Shown here piece by piece: positions 45,111 through 57,240 of a stretch of 64,000 nucleotides of DNA. Each line of letters begins with the position of its first letter. Position 1 is the stretch's first letter. A program made the translations under genes and the position numbers. The notes beneath the pieces are model-generated. The model saw nothing but the letters and a program-made list of their open reading frames with translations. It did no database searches and had not been told where the DNA came from. Origin of the DNA: Molossus alvarezi (taxonomy: Eukaryota > Chordata > Mammalia > Chiroptera > Molossidae); NCBI GenBank assembly GCA_037176705.1, contig CM073888.1:46320810-46384809 (forward strand), given 5' to 3'.

Positions 45111-47034
45111 AGTAAGCACTACATAAATATTGGTCAAAGAAGTGCATGTGTGTATGTTCCAAAGGACGCGTAAATCATTTGTTAGCCTGCAGCACTGATG
45201 GGTTGTTCTGGGAAAGAGGAGAAAACATGTGAACCAGCTTTTCTCTTGGAGAGAACTGTGGTGGGAGGTAAGCAGAAGTCCTTTGACTCTGAGCCCTGCT
45301 TAGAGAAAACCTGTCTCCAAAGTTTCTGTCAGTTCTTGCCAGGCAGAGCTCCTGGCTTAGCGTCAATGGTTCTTTGTTCAGGAAGCTCTGGAAACATCAC
45401 AGTTCAGTGAACGAGTGGAGGAGGACCAGGTAGAGTACACCTGGCATGAAGTCTCTCCATGATCCCAGGGCGGACCTGTCCACCCATTTCTCTGTGCTCG
45501 GGTAGGCTGTCATTTCTCTTTCCGTGGGAGCACCTCTTAGGACCCTAGACTAGAGTGGCAGGGGGTGTCGCCGATGAACAGCAACCTTATTTTATATGAA
45601 CCACAAGAGTCACAAAGTTCTGCAACTTTCTGGAGTCCTACGTGAGTAAAACATCTCAGGTTCCTATGCTGTGTCACCACCCAGCTATTTGTGGGTATCC
45701 CAGGAGGATGTTTACCTGGACGGTTGTCAGTGACAACGACCAAGGTCCCTGGCTTCTCCCGTACTCCTGCCCATCGCCTCTTTTTCTCCCCGATGTTCTA
45801 GCTCTCTCTGAACCACTTCTGATTTGGCTACACAGCCCAGCCTTTCCTTTCTAAGACCCTACGAGCCCAGCGCTACTGTATATAACTTGCTTTATAAAAG
45901 GCTGGAAGGAGACACAGTGAAAGTACTAAGCAAAATAAGAAATTTTGGACTCAGATGTCAGACTTTACCTTACTCCTACTGGTCCTCCTGGGCCTGGCCA
46001 GATGCCATGTGGTTAGAAGTGCCCTTGTTTACAATAAACTTTCACCTCGCACATCGTTCTGCATTCCTTAAGACCACAGCCCTCTGTCCTCAGCCCCATC
46101 AGCCTAAATCAGGTATCATCAAAGAAGCCCTCCAAGGACAATGCCCTTTTCTACTTTATCTACAACAGTTCCATTTTCTTACGTTACTTTTCTTATCCTT
46201 GTTAGACTGAATCTTGGTTTTTGCGTAGCCAAGAGTTTCCCAAAAGATGTTAATGCTCCAAGATGAATTCTGCTGCATTTTTAAATAGTAATTTCCCTCA
46301 CTTCTTATCTGTTCTCTCTTTGGATAGAAAAACAGAAGTCCTAAGTCCTAGTGACTTCAATGTTACATAGCTTGTCAGTGAGATTTGAGGCCGGAACCTT
46401 TTTTTCCAAGACTTCTCACTTGCAGTCCAGTCCACTTTCCATGTAAAGCTCTCTAATCTTCTAGCCTGGGAGCTCCCTGAGGGCATGGAATAGTTACCTA
46501 GCTCAGCACAGTGCCTGGCGCATAGTGAGATTATACTCCATGAATGTTTGCTGCTGAATGGTCATGCCTCATCCACATTCCCTTTTAGACCCAAGTTCTC
46601 AAGCCTTTCCCTCAGGTGCCGTGATGAGCTGTGACCAGTAGAGGGTAGCAGAGGAGCAAAAGCAACCAAGTGTTGCAACCAAGTCAAAACCCGAAACATC
46701 AAGGAATACAAAGTGCAGAGTTGTCACATTTAGCAAATAAAAATACAGGACACGCTGTGTCATGCCTATGTTAAAAGCTATTCCTTGTTTATCTGAAATT
46801 CAAATGAACTAGGCATCCTGTACCTTGTCTGGCAACTCCAACAAGTGCCATTGCTCATGAACCTGATGCTCAAAAAGTCGCCTTGGTCCTTAAGGGGAAC
46901 CAGTTGGCAGGGAAGGTATATGGTGAGCTTACAAAAATCAGATGGTAACGGTTGAAAGAGGATTGCGACTCTCCATGTGCGGGCAATCTGTATCTCCACC
47001 AAGGGCCTTTGGCACAGTGAGCAGGGAAAATCCC

Positions 47035-47400
47035 ACTGAGAAAGTGATGTTTCAGTAAAGGTTCAAAGATGGTGAGGGAGTTAGTGACACTGATCCTTGG
47101 GCAGGACTATTCCAGATGGAGGGAACAGACAGTGTGTGTGTGTGGCGGGGGGGGGGGGGGCGGTAAAAGGGGCTGGTGTCATTGAAGCAGAATGAGCAAA
47201 GGAGAGATGTTAGAGAGACCAATAGGAGAGCAGAGCATGAGGGAACTTGTAAGCTTTTGCTTTTACCATAAATGTGATATGGAACCATTGCAGGGCTTTG
47301 AGTAACATACTAAGACTGTTTCAAAAGCTTCACTATGTTGAGGAAAGTTCTATCGAGAACAAAATTGGAGACAGGAGACAGTTAGGAGGCTACTGCAATA
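47035..47400 (+). mobile_element. Ancient interspersed repeat (unnamed)
   Basis: gatgtttcagtaaaggttca, then actattccagatggagggaa, then atatggaaccattgcagggc and tttgagtaacatac match the second half of the 24690-25210 repeat. It contains a GT run and a G13 run at about 47131-47160. A small purine tandem (agacagaggggag units) follows at about 47507-47540. Confidence 0.45.
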
Positions 47401-48947
47401 AGCTAGCACAGAAGGGCAGGCAGAGCTGAGCCCCGGGTGAGGACAGTGGAGATGGTCTGAAGAGATGAATTCTGGAGATTCAGGATTGGATATGGGGTCT
47501 AGGAGACAGAGGGGAGACAGAGGGGAGTCAGAGGGGAGTCCAAAGAATTTGACAAGAAGGGAGAATTGCTGGAGTGGTGTTCCTGAGTAGATGAGAGGGG
47601 CCTGGATCTAGATCATATCTAAATAAGAACTACAACTAAGGAGTTCATATTTTAAAGTCAATAAGAAGGAACGTGGTGCTATATAAGACAGTAAAATATT
47701 AATAGTATGTTTGCATTGTAAGGACAATGAAAACAAAAAGAGAGAAAGTGGAGGTTGTGAGGCCAACCAGGAGGAAACTGAGTCAGGCAAGATGAGAACA
47801 GATGACGGTGTTAGTGGAACTCTCAGACTTAAGTAATCAGGGCTCCTAACAAGGGCCCCAGACATCAGGGGGTCTCACTCTTTGAAGTGACTTCCTCAGA
47901 TCTGTGACCCTTTCTCGTACCAGGGACCAGTTGAGTTTGGATTGGCACCCACCTGGAGGAGGCACTTCAAGGGAGGACTGGGGCCCTTGTGGGCTCAGTC
48001 CCAATTTCTCTGTTTTGGGATGTTCTATCTGCTGTCCAATGGTTGGAGTTGACCAGATGTCCCAAGTTGCTTCAGGATTCATGTCTATTCAGTTGGTCGT
48101 CCTGGGTTGTAGCCAAGTATGTTTCTGGGAGGATGACCTGGAAAGCCGATGCTGCCCCTGGGCAATGCAGTTTTTTAAAGAATGTGTGAGATTAGGGTGC
48201 CAAAATTGCACTGGCATGATTTAGAGTGGCTTAACTTGTTTATACACAAAAAAATATCTGTGCGAGACCCTACACACCCTAAGGATGGCCTTGAGTGTGA
48301 CATAGTGATGAAAGGGCAATCAAAGGGAAAGGCAGAATAGACACACCTTCAGGATTAGTGTATACAATGATATCTGAGTGTCATCTTAGGTAAATTCACC
48401 CACTAGGGAAATGCCTCGAACCCTATGCTTCCCCTATCATTTGGCAATGATGGGATTTAGCAAAGAGATAACAGATGGAGCTTTTCCAAGAGCAGTAAGG
48501 AAGCAGTTTTTCTCAAAATATGAAGTCATGGTCAAATATCATGGGGACGGTGTCAGCCAACAATAATCTCTCCAAAATAGAGCAAGCCAAGAATTATAGG
48601 TAAAGAGCATTCATTTCTCCCACATGTGCTATTAATCTTAGACCCCTGAGTACAGAGTTCTTACAGACTGATCCACCAGCTACGTGAAAAATAAGCAGCC
48701 CTCATCCAATTTAAGTTATTTATCACTTATTTATGACATCATGTTGTGGGTATCTTTTAAATCTACTCTAAGTTCTCAAAGAAGTCTGTGTATGTTTCAC
48801 AAATCTCGAACAAGAAAGAAAGAGGCAACAAATCAAGGTGTTCTTTCTGCTACAAAATGAGTCCCCGTGCAATGCCGCGTGTCCTTGGTGCGCGCAGGGA
48901 AACTGAGAACACAGAAGGCTCCTGACCTGACCATGCAGAGCCAAGCG

Positions 48948-49140
48948 CATGGGCACTGGTGCCAGACGCCCTGGTTCAAGCCCAGCGGGGCACTGCCTGC
49001 CTCAAGCTAGGCATTTTACCTCTCAGTAGCATTTGAATGGTATCCACTTCATAGATCTGTTGTGAAAAGTAAATGAATTAGTTCACAAAAAGCATTTCAT
49101 GCCTGGCACATCGACACTCAAACGTAGCCATTATTACTGT
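48948..49140 (+). mobile_element. MIR fossil
   Basis: ggcactggtgccagacgccc, ctggttcaagcccagc, tcatagatctgttgtgaaaa and tttcatgcctggcacatcga give a nearly full-length MIR. Confidence 0.8.
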
Positions 49141-51005
49141 TTCTATCTTAAGGAAGGAGATAAAAATACAATGTCCTATTTCCTGAGTGTGAAAATATTT
49201 TCTCTGCACTCTCCAAATTCTCTGTTTACTTCCATCAAAAAAAGAAATTTTAGAGATTTTATATGCCTTATGAAATCTGCCATTGGGTAAAATGAATTGT
49301 TATCACAGTGTTACAATTTTTTTTTTTTTAAGAAGAATTTTCCAAGTCTTTTCTCTGGTGTCCTGCATCTTCTTCGTGCTCTTCGGTGTAACTAACTCTC
49401 GTTCTTGCCTCTCAGCCATCGCTTCTTTTTTTGCTCATTATCATTCCCACCTATTCTCTTCATTTTACTTTTGTCCAGTGCTTCCCAAGCTGGATGGTTT
49501 TTTTCCCCTCTTGACCAGAAGCAGATGTTGTATGTGGAATCTTCTCACAAGTGGAGGGAATTTTCCAGCCATTTAGAATAAACCCAGGAGAACCCACCTG
49601 CTAATCTGAAGGCAGTTGGACTTCTGCAGCAAGACTGATCCTGTGGAGTGCTTAAATGTATTCTAGGCCGTGGAGTCTGTCTTCATCTATTGCTGATTAT
49701 GGATTGCATAAGAATGGCACTTTTCACTTGTTCCCCAATTTGCATTCCTTCTGTTCAGTTATTCATCCCTCACCCAACATAGCATACTATCTTTTCAATG
49801 TCAATTTATTAATATTTCTGCCTGTTTCCATCGACCGCTGCATCTGAAATAATACATCTTCCCTCCAGTCATTCTCCGTCCCCTTAATTGCTTTCATTTT
49901 TGTTCCTAGTTCTTGTCATCACTTGATATTTATATTTACTTGTTCTTTGACTATCTCCTCCCACTAGAAGGTTTGGAGACTTGGTTTGTTTTATTCACTG
50001 TTCTTCTCTAGCACCTAGAGCAGTAACTGCTTTGAAATATACATTGACCGAATAGATGAGTTGCAATCATTTGCGCCTTCTTACTGATACTTTCTAAAAT
50101 TTTGCTGCTTTTTTTCACGTGTCATATAAAATAAGATCAATAATTTTTATAAAATGCCTAAAAATCAAGAGCAATATGGCTGACTAGGGAGAGATCCCCA
50201 ACACCATCTCTCTAAGGTAGCAGAGTTGATGTGTTTTGGGTTTGGTGTTTTCCTTGACTGTGGTATGTTTATTAGGAAAGAAGCTTATAGAAAGTATATT
50301 TAAGGAAGCAATAATGTTTTTATCAACATATTCTCCTACAACTTAAAAACTCATATTCTGAAACAAAAATATAAAAACATGGATTTAACCCCACAAACAT
50401 TTTAGCTTGAGTAGAAACTTAGGTAATAATGCGAATTAAACCGAATTGCAGTTGAGGTGAGTAGGGCCATTTTTAAAATAATATTTACAGACAAGGGCAT
50501 AACATCAAGGTCAATTCACAGTGTTAACATTTTTACTGAAGCAGTCATGGCAAAGAAGAGGACACAGATGCCTCTTGGGGTCTTGAGGTATTTCCCCAAC
50601 CTGTGCCCTCAAAGGTGGAATTATTTTGAAGTTTTATCTTTTACCTTAAAAGTTCATGTCAAGTTTTCATTCTGTATAATATATCCTTATTTTTGAAATA
50701 AAAACAATGTATTAAATAATATAACATGAGTCAATGTAACACTCCAAAAAGCCTTTTATCTTAAGTCTGTTCTTCTCTTTCTGGTATATCACCACTTCCC
50801 AGTAGGAGTCTGGAATCACTGCAGATTATGGGACTAGACTTCAGCTCTTTGTGGGCAGGCTTCATATGTCCTTAAGTCTCTGTTAATGCTGCCATCCCAG
50901 GTTCTGTCATTCAAAGCTCCTCTGCATCGGCCCCCTGGGCAGTTTTCCAGCCCTTTGTCCCATTAACATCCAATCTACATACTTTAATTAAATTTAGAAA
51001 CTTTT

Positions 51006-52966
51006 GAAAAAGCATTCGACAAAATCCAGCATCCATTTCTGATAAAAACGTTCAGCAGTGTGGGAATAGAGGGATCATATCTCAACATAATAAAGGCCAT
51101 ATATGAAAGACCTACAGCCAACATCATACTCAATGGACAGAAACTAAAAACATTTCCATTAAGAACAGGAAAAAGACAGGGATGTCCACTTTCACCACTC
51201 TTATTTAACATTGTACTAGAAGTCTTAGCCACAGCAATCAGACATGAAGAAAAAATAAAAGGGATCCAAATTGGAAAGAAGGAAGTGAAACTGTCATTAT
51301 TTGCAGATGACATGATATTATACATAGAAAACCCTAAAGACTCCATCAAAAATCTACTAGACTTAATAAACGAATTTGGCAAAGTAGCAGGATACAAAAT
51401 TAACGTCAAGAAATCGACGGCATTCTTGTACACCAATGATGAACTCACAGAAAGAGAAACTGAAAAAACATTCCCATTTACCATCGCGCCAAAAAAATGA
51501 AGATACCTAGGAATAAACTTAACCAAAGAAGTAAAGGACCTATTTGCAGAAAACTACAGGTCATTGAAAAAAGAAATAGAGGAAGATATAAAAAAGTGGA
51601 AGCACATACCCTGTTCATGGATTGGAAGAATTAACATCATTAAAATGTCCATACTACCCAAAGCAATATATAGATTCAATGCAATCCCCATCAAAATACC
51701 AACGACATATTTCACAGAACTAGAACAAATACTTCAAAAGTTCATATGGAACCAAAAAAGACCCCGAATAGCCACAGCAATCTTGAAAAAGAAGAACAAA
51801 GTAGGTGGGATCACAATACCAGATATCAGGTTATACTACAAAGCGAATGTAACCAAAACAGCCTGGTACTGGCACAAGAACAGGCATATAGACCAGTGGA
51901 ACAGAACTGAAAACCCAGAAATGGACCCGAAGCAATACGCTCAATTAATATTTGACAAAGGTGGCAAGAGCATACAGTGGACTAAAGACAGCCTCTTTAA
52001 TAAATGGTGTTGGGAAAATTGGACAGCTACATGCAAAAAATGAAACTAGACCACCAACTTACACCATACACAAAAATAAACTCAAAATGGATGAAAGACT
52101 TAAATGTGACCCGTGAATCCATAAAAATTCTAGAAGAAAATGTAGGCAACAAAATTTCGGACATCATACGGAGCAGAATTTTCACTGATACATCACCTAA
52201 GGCAACAGAAACAAAGGAAAAAATAAACACATGGGACTACATCAAACTAAAAAGCTTCTGCACAGCAAAAGAAACAATCATCAAAATGGAAAGGCAACCC
52301 ACTGTATGGGAGAACATCATTGCCAATGATGTATCAGATAAGGGGTTAATTTCCAATATATAGAGAGTGCTCATACAACTCAACAAAAGGAAGACAAAGA
52401 ACCCAATTAAAAAATGGGCAGAGGAGCTGAATAGACACCTCTCCAAATGGTACATACAAATGGCCAAGAGACATATGAAGAAATGCTCAACATCACTAAT
52501 CATCAGAGAGATGCAAATTAAAACAACAATGAGTTATCACCTCACACCTGTCAGAATGGCCGCCATCAACAAATCATAAAACAACAAGTGTTGGCGAGGG
52601 TGTGGAGAAAAGGGGACTCTAATACACTGCTGGTGGGAATGCAGACTGGTGCAGCCACTGTGGAAAACAATATGGTGTTACCTCAAAAAATTAAAAATTG
52701 AACTTCCATTTGACCCAGTGATCCCACTGCTGGGAATATACCCTAAGAAGCCTGAAACACCAATCAGGAAGAATATATGTACCCTCATAGTCATAGCAGC
52801 ACTATTTACAATAGCTAAGATCTGGAAACAGCCCAAGTGTCCTTCAGTAGATGAATGGATAAAAAAGCAGTGGTACATATACACAATGGAGTACTATGCA
52901 GCGGTAAGAAAGAAAGATCTCTATCCTTTGAGACGACATGGAGGGACCTGGAAAGTATTATCCTAA
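51006..52966 (+). pseudogene. L1 ORF2 remnant (reverse transcriptase part and C-terminal domain)
   Basis: Known role of the family: ORF2 nicks target DNA and copies L1 RNA into it. Seen here: the endonuclease and early RT motifs are missing, and the FADD catalytic motif is at 51300-51311. Downstream text covers the thumb and C-terminal region, with a Cys-rich CX3C..H..C cluster near 52589-52645. Breaks are TGA at 51498, a frameshift near 52035, TAG at 52361 and TAA at 52577. The frame then stays open to 52966. Confidence 0.93.
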
Positions 52967-53266
52967 GTGAAAGAAGCCAAGCAGAAAAAGACAAATACCA
53001 CATGATCTCACTTATATATGGAATATAATGAGGAATACAGTAGTCCCAGAAACATGGAAGTAGGGCACAGACTGATATCCCTCGGAAGAGGGGGTGGGAG
53101 GGTGGGAAGAGATAAACCACAGAACTTATATGCATGTATGCATGATCAATGGACTTGGACAACTAAGCCGGGGACGGGGTGGGGCGGGGGTGGGGACGGG
53201 GGTGCCAATGGGTAAAAAAGGTAAAATATCTGTAACAAAAAAATAAATAAAAAATTAAAAAAAAAA
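51006..53266 (+). mobile_element. 5'-truncated L1 (3' 2.26 kb, dead ORF2)
   Basis: The insertion retains the last part of ORF2, a 3'UTR with a G-rich tract (53168-53200), and an AAATAAAT/A-rich tail. A perfect 15-bp TSD, AATTTAGAAACTTTT, lies at 50991-51005 and 53267-53281. The piece starts just before the reverse-transcriptase active-site region. ORF2 is broken by three stops and a frameshift, so it cannot move itself. The long antisense open frame at 50984-51526 is a shadow. Confidence 0.97.
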
Positions 53267-53281
53267 AATTTAGAAACTTTT

Positions 53282-54048
53282 TGGCCCATTATTGTTTCCT
53301 TACGTCTCTCATTGAACCCACCATATACAACCATCTAGCACATGTTCGTTGTTGCAAGAAGGTACCCTGGATTCTGCTGACAAGAGGAACAACTCCACAA
53401 TCTTAGATTAATACAACAAAGATTTATTCTCTTTTATTCAAAGTCTCCTGCAGGTCCACGTAACCCTACAGGGCATCTGTCTAATATAGGGTGGCTCCTT
53501 GTTGCGTCTCACATTCCCTCATTCACCATGGAATAACCTGTGATGGAGAGTTGAGAGATGTAATTAAATACTTCCACCCTGAAGTGAAAATAAAGCCCTA
53601 CTGTGTACTTGGAACAAGAGGGATACCAGAGATCAATGGACAACAGTATTACCTGTCATATGTATGTTGACTAAATAAAATCCAGCACATTTTTATTATA
53701 ATTTCTGTTCTGTGCATAATTGTCCATCTCTGGTAATCCTATTATTTAACTAATTTCTTGTTTTAATTCCGCCATTTCACTTTGGATCTTGTTTTAACAA
53801 ACAAAAAAGACAAAATGCTAATTTAGACATTCATCAGGAGAAATTAATTTGAAGTACTTTCCCACAACTGTGAAACCATCAGTATCATAACCTACACATT
53901 AATTGGATACTTTACTTTATCCCATTAATTAAACAGGTCACTAAACCTTATTCCCTCCCCACTCTCCCAATAAAATGTTTAGATTTTACTAATGCTAACT
54001 CACAGTGTGTTACTTGCCTTGATACATTCAGGCACTCTAAAACAAATG
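53282..54048. other. Intergenic DNA with no recognised feature
   Basis: Continues the sequence interrupted by the L1. AT-rich, no named repeat, no gene signal. Confidence 0.6.
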
Positions 54049-54064
54049 TATTTTATTTTTGAGA

Positions 54065-54110
<46 letters not shown>

Positions 54111-54276
54111 TCTTTGTGAGAGAGACACATCGATTGGTTGTCTCCTGCATGACCCTGATGGGGGCCAGGGATCTAACCCACATACAACCCAGATATATGC
54201 CCTTGACCAGAACCGAACCAGTGACTCTTTGGTTCATGGGCTGACGCGCTAACTGCTGAACCAAAATGGGCAGGGC
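54049..54276 (-). mobile_element. tRNA-derived bat SINE with long (GA)n
   Basis: Minus-strand copy with a (GA)n run of about 45 bases (54060-54106), box B region gaaccgaaccagtgactc, and head ending aaaatgggcagggc. No hairpin is visible at its 3' end. Confidence 0.88.
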
Positions 54277-54709
54277 AACAGCTGCATTTTAAATATAGCC
54301 AGAAAACATGTTATATGTAACCTAGGATAAGATACTGAAATGTTTGCTCGATAATTCAGATTAATTGATTTATTTAATAAGCATTTCCTAGGAGAGATTT
54401 CAAGGGGACACTGAAATGAAAGCTTGGTTTCTGCTCGATGAATAACCATGTTTTCAGAAGAAAACGGCTAAGCTTCTGTTTGCAGCCTTTGGTGGTTTCT
54501 CACTGACCATCCTGGGGTCTCCGAAGCACTGCAAGCTGTGGCTCCCGCCCACCTCTGTCTTCCTCATCCCACACCCGCTCCTCACGCACCGGACTTCAGC
54601 TCCTGTCTGTCAACCCAGGAATCCTTCTTGCTCCCTCCCATCTTTCCTCCAGGACACTGACTTTTTGGAAAATCCATGTCAGCTGTCTTGCAGAATATCC
54701 CATATGCTA

Positions 54710-54890
54710 GGTGAGGTGTGGGCAAAGTATGGCCTGTTTGGTACAGCCCTGGAACTATTTATAAACGGTTGTGAAAAAAGAAGAGAAAGAAGAAGGAAGA
54801 GGAGAATTATGTGAAGACTGTATGGCCTGCAAAGCCTAAAATATTTACCAGCTGGCCCTTTGAAAAAAAAAGTTTTCCAACCTTTGTTCT
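54710..54890. mobile_element. hAT-type DNA transposon fossil
   Basis: Contains gggcaaagtatggcctgttt, gtatggcctgcaaagcctaa and atatttaccagctggccctt, the words of a common mammalian non-autonomous hAT family. I do not trust my memory of its exact name. Confidence 0.5.
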
Positions 54891-54967
54891 AAATCTTTAT
54901 GTTTCCTCATGGTATTATTCAGCTTGTGCCTCAGTTCCTTGGATTTGGGGGAAAGTATAAAAGAGAT

Positions 54968-55313
54968 CTCGAACTGTCCTCTCCAACACGGTAGTCACCA
55001 GCACACGCAGCTATTGGCACTTGAAATGTGGCTGGTTCACATTAAGTGGGCTGTAAGGGTAACCTACACCCCGGATTTCAAAGATCTATGATGAAAAGAC
55101 TATAAAATATTCCATTAATGATTTGAATATTGATTACCACGTTCAGATAATATTTCGAATATATTGATTTAAATTCATCATTAAAACAAATGTCACCTAT
55201 TTCTTTTTTTCAATATGGGTATATTACATACTTTTTTCAATATGGGTATATTACATACTTTTTAAACCATTATATATATATGGTTCACATTATATTTCCA
55301 TTGGACAATGCTG
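54968..55313 (+). mobile_element. Non-autonomous DNA transposon, nearly complete
   Basis: Starts ctgtcctctccaacacggta and ends tttccattggacaatgctg, so the ends form an imperfect inverted repeat. The interior has cttgaaatgtggctggttca and cggatttcaaagatctatg. A 27-base internal tandem duplication (55211-55264) occurred after insertion. The fragment at 59925-60095 is from the same family. Confidence 0.6.
55211..55264. repeat. 27-bp tandem duplication
   Basis: The unit starting caatatgggtatattacata occurs twice in a row (55211-55237, 55238-55264) with at most one terminal difference. It lies inside the DNA transposon fossil. Confidence 0.95.
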
Positions 55314-55629
55314 AATGTAGAGTCATGATTAAAATCAGGTTAAATATTTTTTGGCAAGAATACTTCATAGTTGACCTTATGTACATCACTATTGCATTAC
55401 TTTGTCCCATTATTAATGAGACTAAATTTGATAACTTGATTAAGGGGTGACTGACAAGTACATGTTTCCATTGCAAAGGTACATTTTTCCTTCACAATTT
55501 GTAATCTATTGTAGCCACTCGCCTATCAGTTACCCAATTGATGACTTTTCGCTTAATGGTTCCAATATCCTTTGGTGATCCCTGCTTGAATCAATTATTT
55601 CACTGGGGATTGTAAAATGGTGGTAATAT

Positions 55630-55676
55630 ATTTTTTTAAATTTATTTTTTATTGATTAATTTTTGTTACAGATGAT
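55630..55676 (-). mobile_element. 47-bp, nearly tail-only L1 insertion
   Basis: A perfect 15-bp direct repeat, AAATGGTGGTAATAT (55615-55629 and 55677-55691), flanks 47 bases. The reverse strand reads atctgtaacaaaaattaatc followed by an A-rich AAATAAATT-type tail. That short word is the 3' end of the L1 type seen at 53230-53260. The insert is therefore an L1 copy truncated to its last few bases. Confidence 0.88.
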
Positions 55677-55862
55677 AAATGGTGGTAATATTTTTAAAAA
55701 TTCTTAATTGGTATTCTTTTCTTCCTTTAAATTTTTTTTTTTTTTAGTATTATAATCAAATGTTTATTTACTCAGAGTGTTACAATCAACTGCAGTTATT
55801 ATTCTTTTTGATATTCAAATCTCCCTACATTTGCTTACTGGGAGGTCCTTTAAGTTGACTCC

Positions 55863-55924
55863 CGAATCCCTTTATCATGGCTCCATTAGTTTTCGAATCC
55901 CTTTATCATGGCTCCATTAGTTTT
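55863..55924. repeat. 31-bp perfect tandem duplication
   Basis: Unit cgaatccctttatcatggct followed by ccattagtttt, present twice without a mismatch (55863-55893, 55894-55924). Single-copy-looking surroundings. Perfect identity suggests a recent event or an assembly duplication. Confidence 0.95.
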
Positions 55925-56303
55925 CGAGCCCTGCTCTGCCTTTTTGGTACAAAAGGTCCCAGGGACTTTCCCTGCCCCAGAAGTGGAATCAGCCATTTCT
56001 TAAGAAGTCTCTATGTCTCCTAATAAGAAACGGTATCCAAAACCAAGATTACTTCGGTAGATGTGATCAGTTACTGGGTGGCACTGCTTTCAGCCCGTTC
56101 AGTAAACAGAGCTAAAAATATATATATTTTAAGAAGGTACAAGCTCATATTGATATTTCCAGTTCAAGTTGAATATTGTAGGAGTTTTTCTTAACTTCTT
56201 TTATTTTAGGTTTGTATTTCTTTTCCATGAACATTAAAAACCTTCACTTGATAAAACATGAAAACATTTTCTTATTTGCTTTATCCTATAATACACAATT
56301 TTA

Positions 56304-56570
56304 TTTATTTTTTTTATTTTTTATTTTTTTTAATCCTCACCCGAGGATATTTTTCCATTTTTTGTACAGATAGAATGGGAGGGAGAGAGAGGAAGGGAGA
56401 GAGAGAGAGAAACATCGACGTGAAGGGACACATCGAGTGGCTGCCACCTGCACGACCAACCAGGGCCGGGGACAAACTGCAACCGAAGTACATGCCCTTA
56501 GCGGGAACCGAACCCGGGTCTCTCCAGACCGCAGGCCGACGCTCTAACCGCTGAGCCAAACTGGCCAGGG
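56304..56570 (-). mobile_element. Young tRNA-derived bat SINE with 3' hairpin
   Basis: Full-length with perfect hairpin (56333-56348), gggaaccgaacccgggtctc box B region and a clean head. The TSD CCTATAATACACAATTTTA is 19 bp and perfect (56285-56303, 56571-56589). It is the least diverged copy I see. Confidence 0.97.
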
Positions 56571-56739
56571 CCTATAATACACAATTTTAAAATTACAGTA
56601 ATAATATTACAGCTAACATTAACCATAGTGTGTGGTGAAGTTTAAGATTTCTTTGTAGAGCATCTGTCCTCAGAATATAATCTACTAAGGGTATATAGTC
56701 AGAGTGACTTGAAATAATTATTTTCCTTGAGATTTTGTG

Positions 56740-57240
56740 TTATATATTTGATAGACAGTTTTATTTATTTCTGTGTTCCATTTTAGCTTTTGTTTTCTTT
56801 ATTTTTGAATATGTAAAACATTTACATGGTTCAGAATTCAAAATCATCCTGTTTCTACCTTATCTGTAGGTAACTCTTTTCTTTAATTTCTGGTTTATCT
56901 TTTCATATTTCTCCCCCACTCACCCCCCAAAATGTCTTGGAAACCACTCCCTATCAGTTCATAGAGATTGTCCTCATTCTTTATTTTTTTTATTTTTAAG
57001 TTGCTGAAGAATATTCCACTATGTGGATGTACTTTAGTTTATCAATAAGTCTCTTACTATGCACATTTCTGTCATTTCCAATCATTTGCTACTACAAAGA
57101 TGACACAGTAAGTAACCTTATGTCTATTTTGTTTTGTGTTCGTGGAAATGTAGTTTCAGGGTAGATCCAGGAATCTCATTTTTAAAAACATCTCAAGTGA
57201 GTTTGATGCACAGCCAGGTTTGAGTACTGTTGCTTACTGT
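56740..57240 (-). mobile_element. L1M-like LINE fossil
   Basis: Antisense L1 3'-region phrases: acatggttcagaattcaaaa, gctgaagaatattccactat, gtactttagtttatcaataa and cagggtagatccaggaatct. Diverged, no frame. Confidence 0.6.

Larger units (their letters stand above)
38141..50990. other. Intergenic interval poor in SINEs
   Basis: I find no gene and no tRNA-head SINE in this 12.8 kb. It holds a MaLR LTR, MIRs, microsatellites, a pyrimidine-rich possible L2 region and an ancient repeat, each listed separately. The parts 43,190-44,690, 45,110-46,600 and 49,150-50,980 show nothing I can name. Confidence 0.65.

Noticed and set aside
50984..51526. 180-residue reverse-strand open frame, the longest in the window
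   Set aside because: It lies exactly antisense to L1 ORF2. The plus strand has the FADD motif and L1 wording, so the reverse frame is a shadow.
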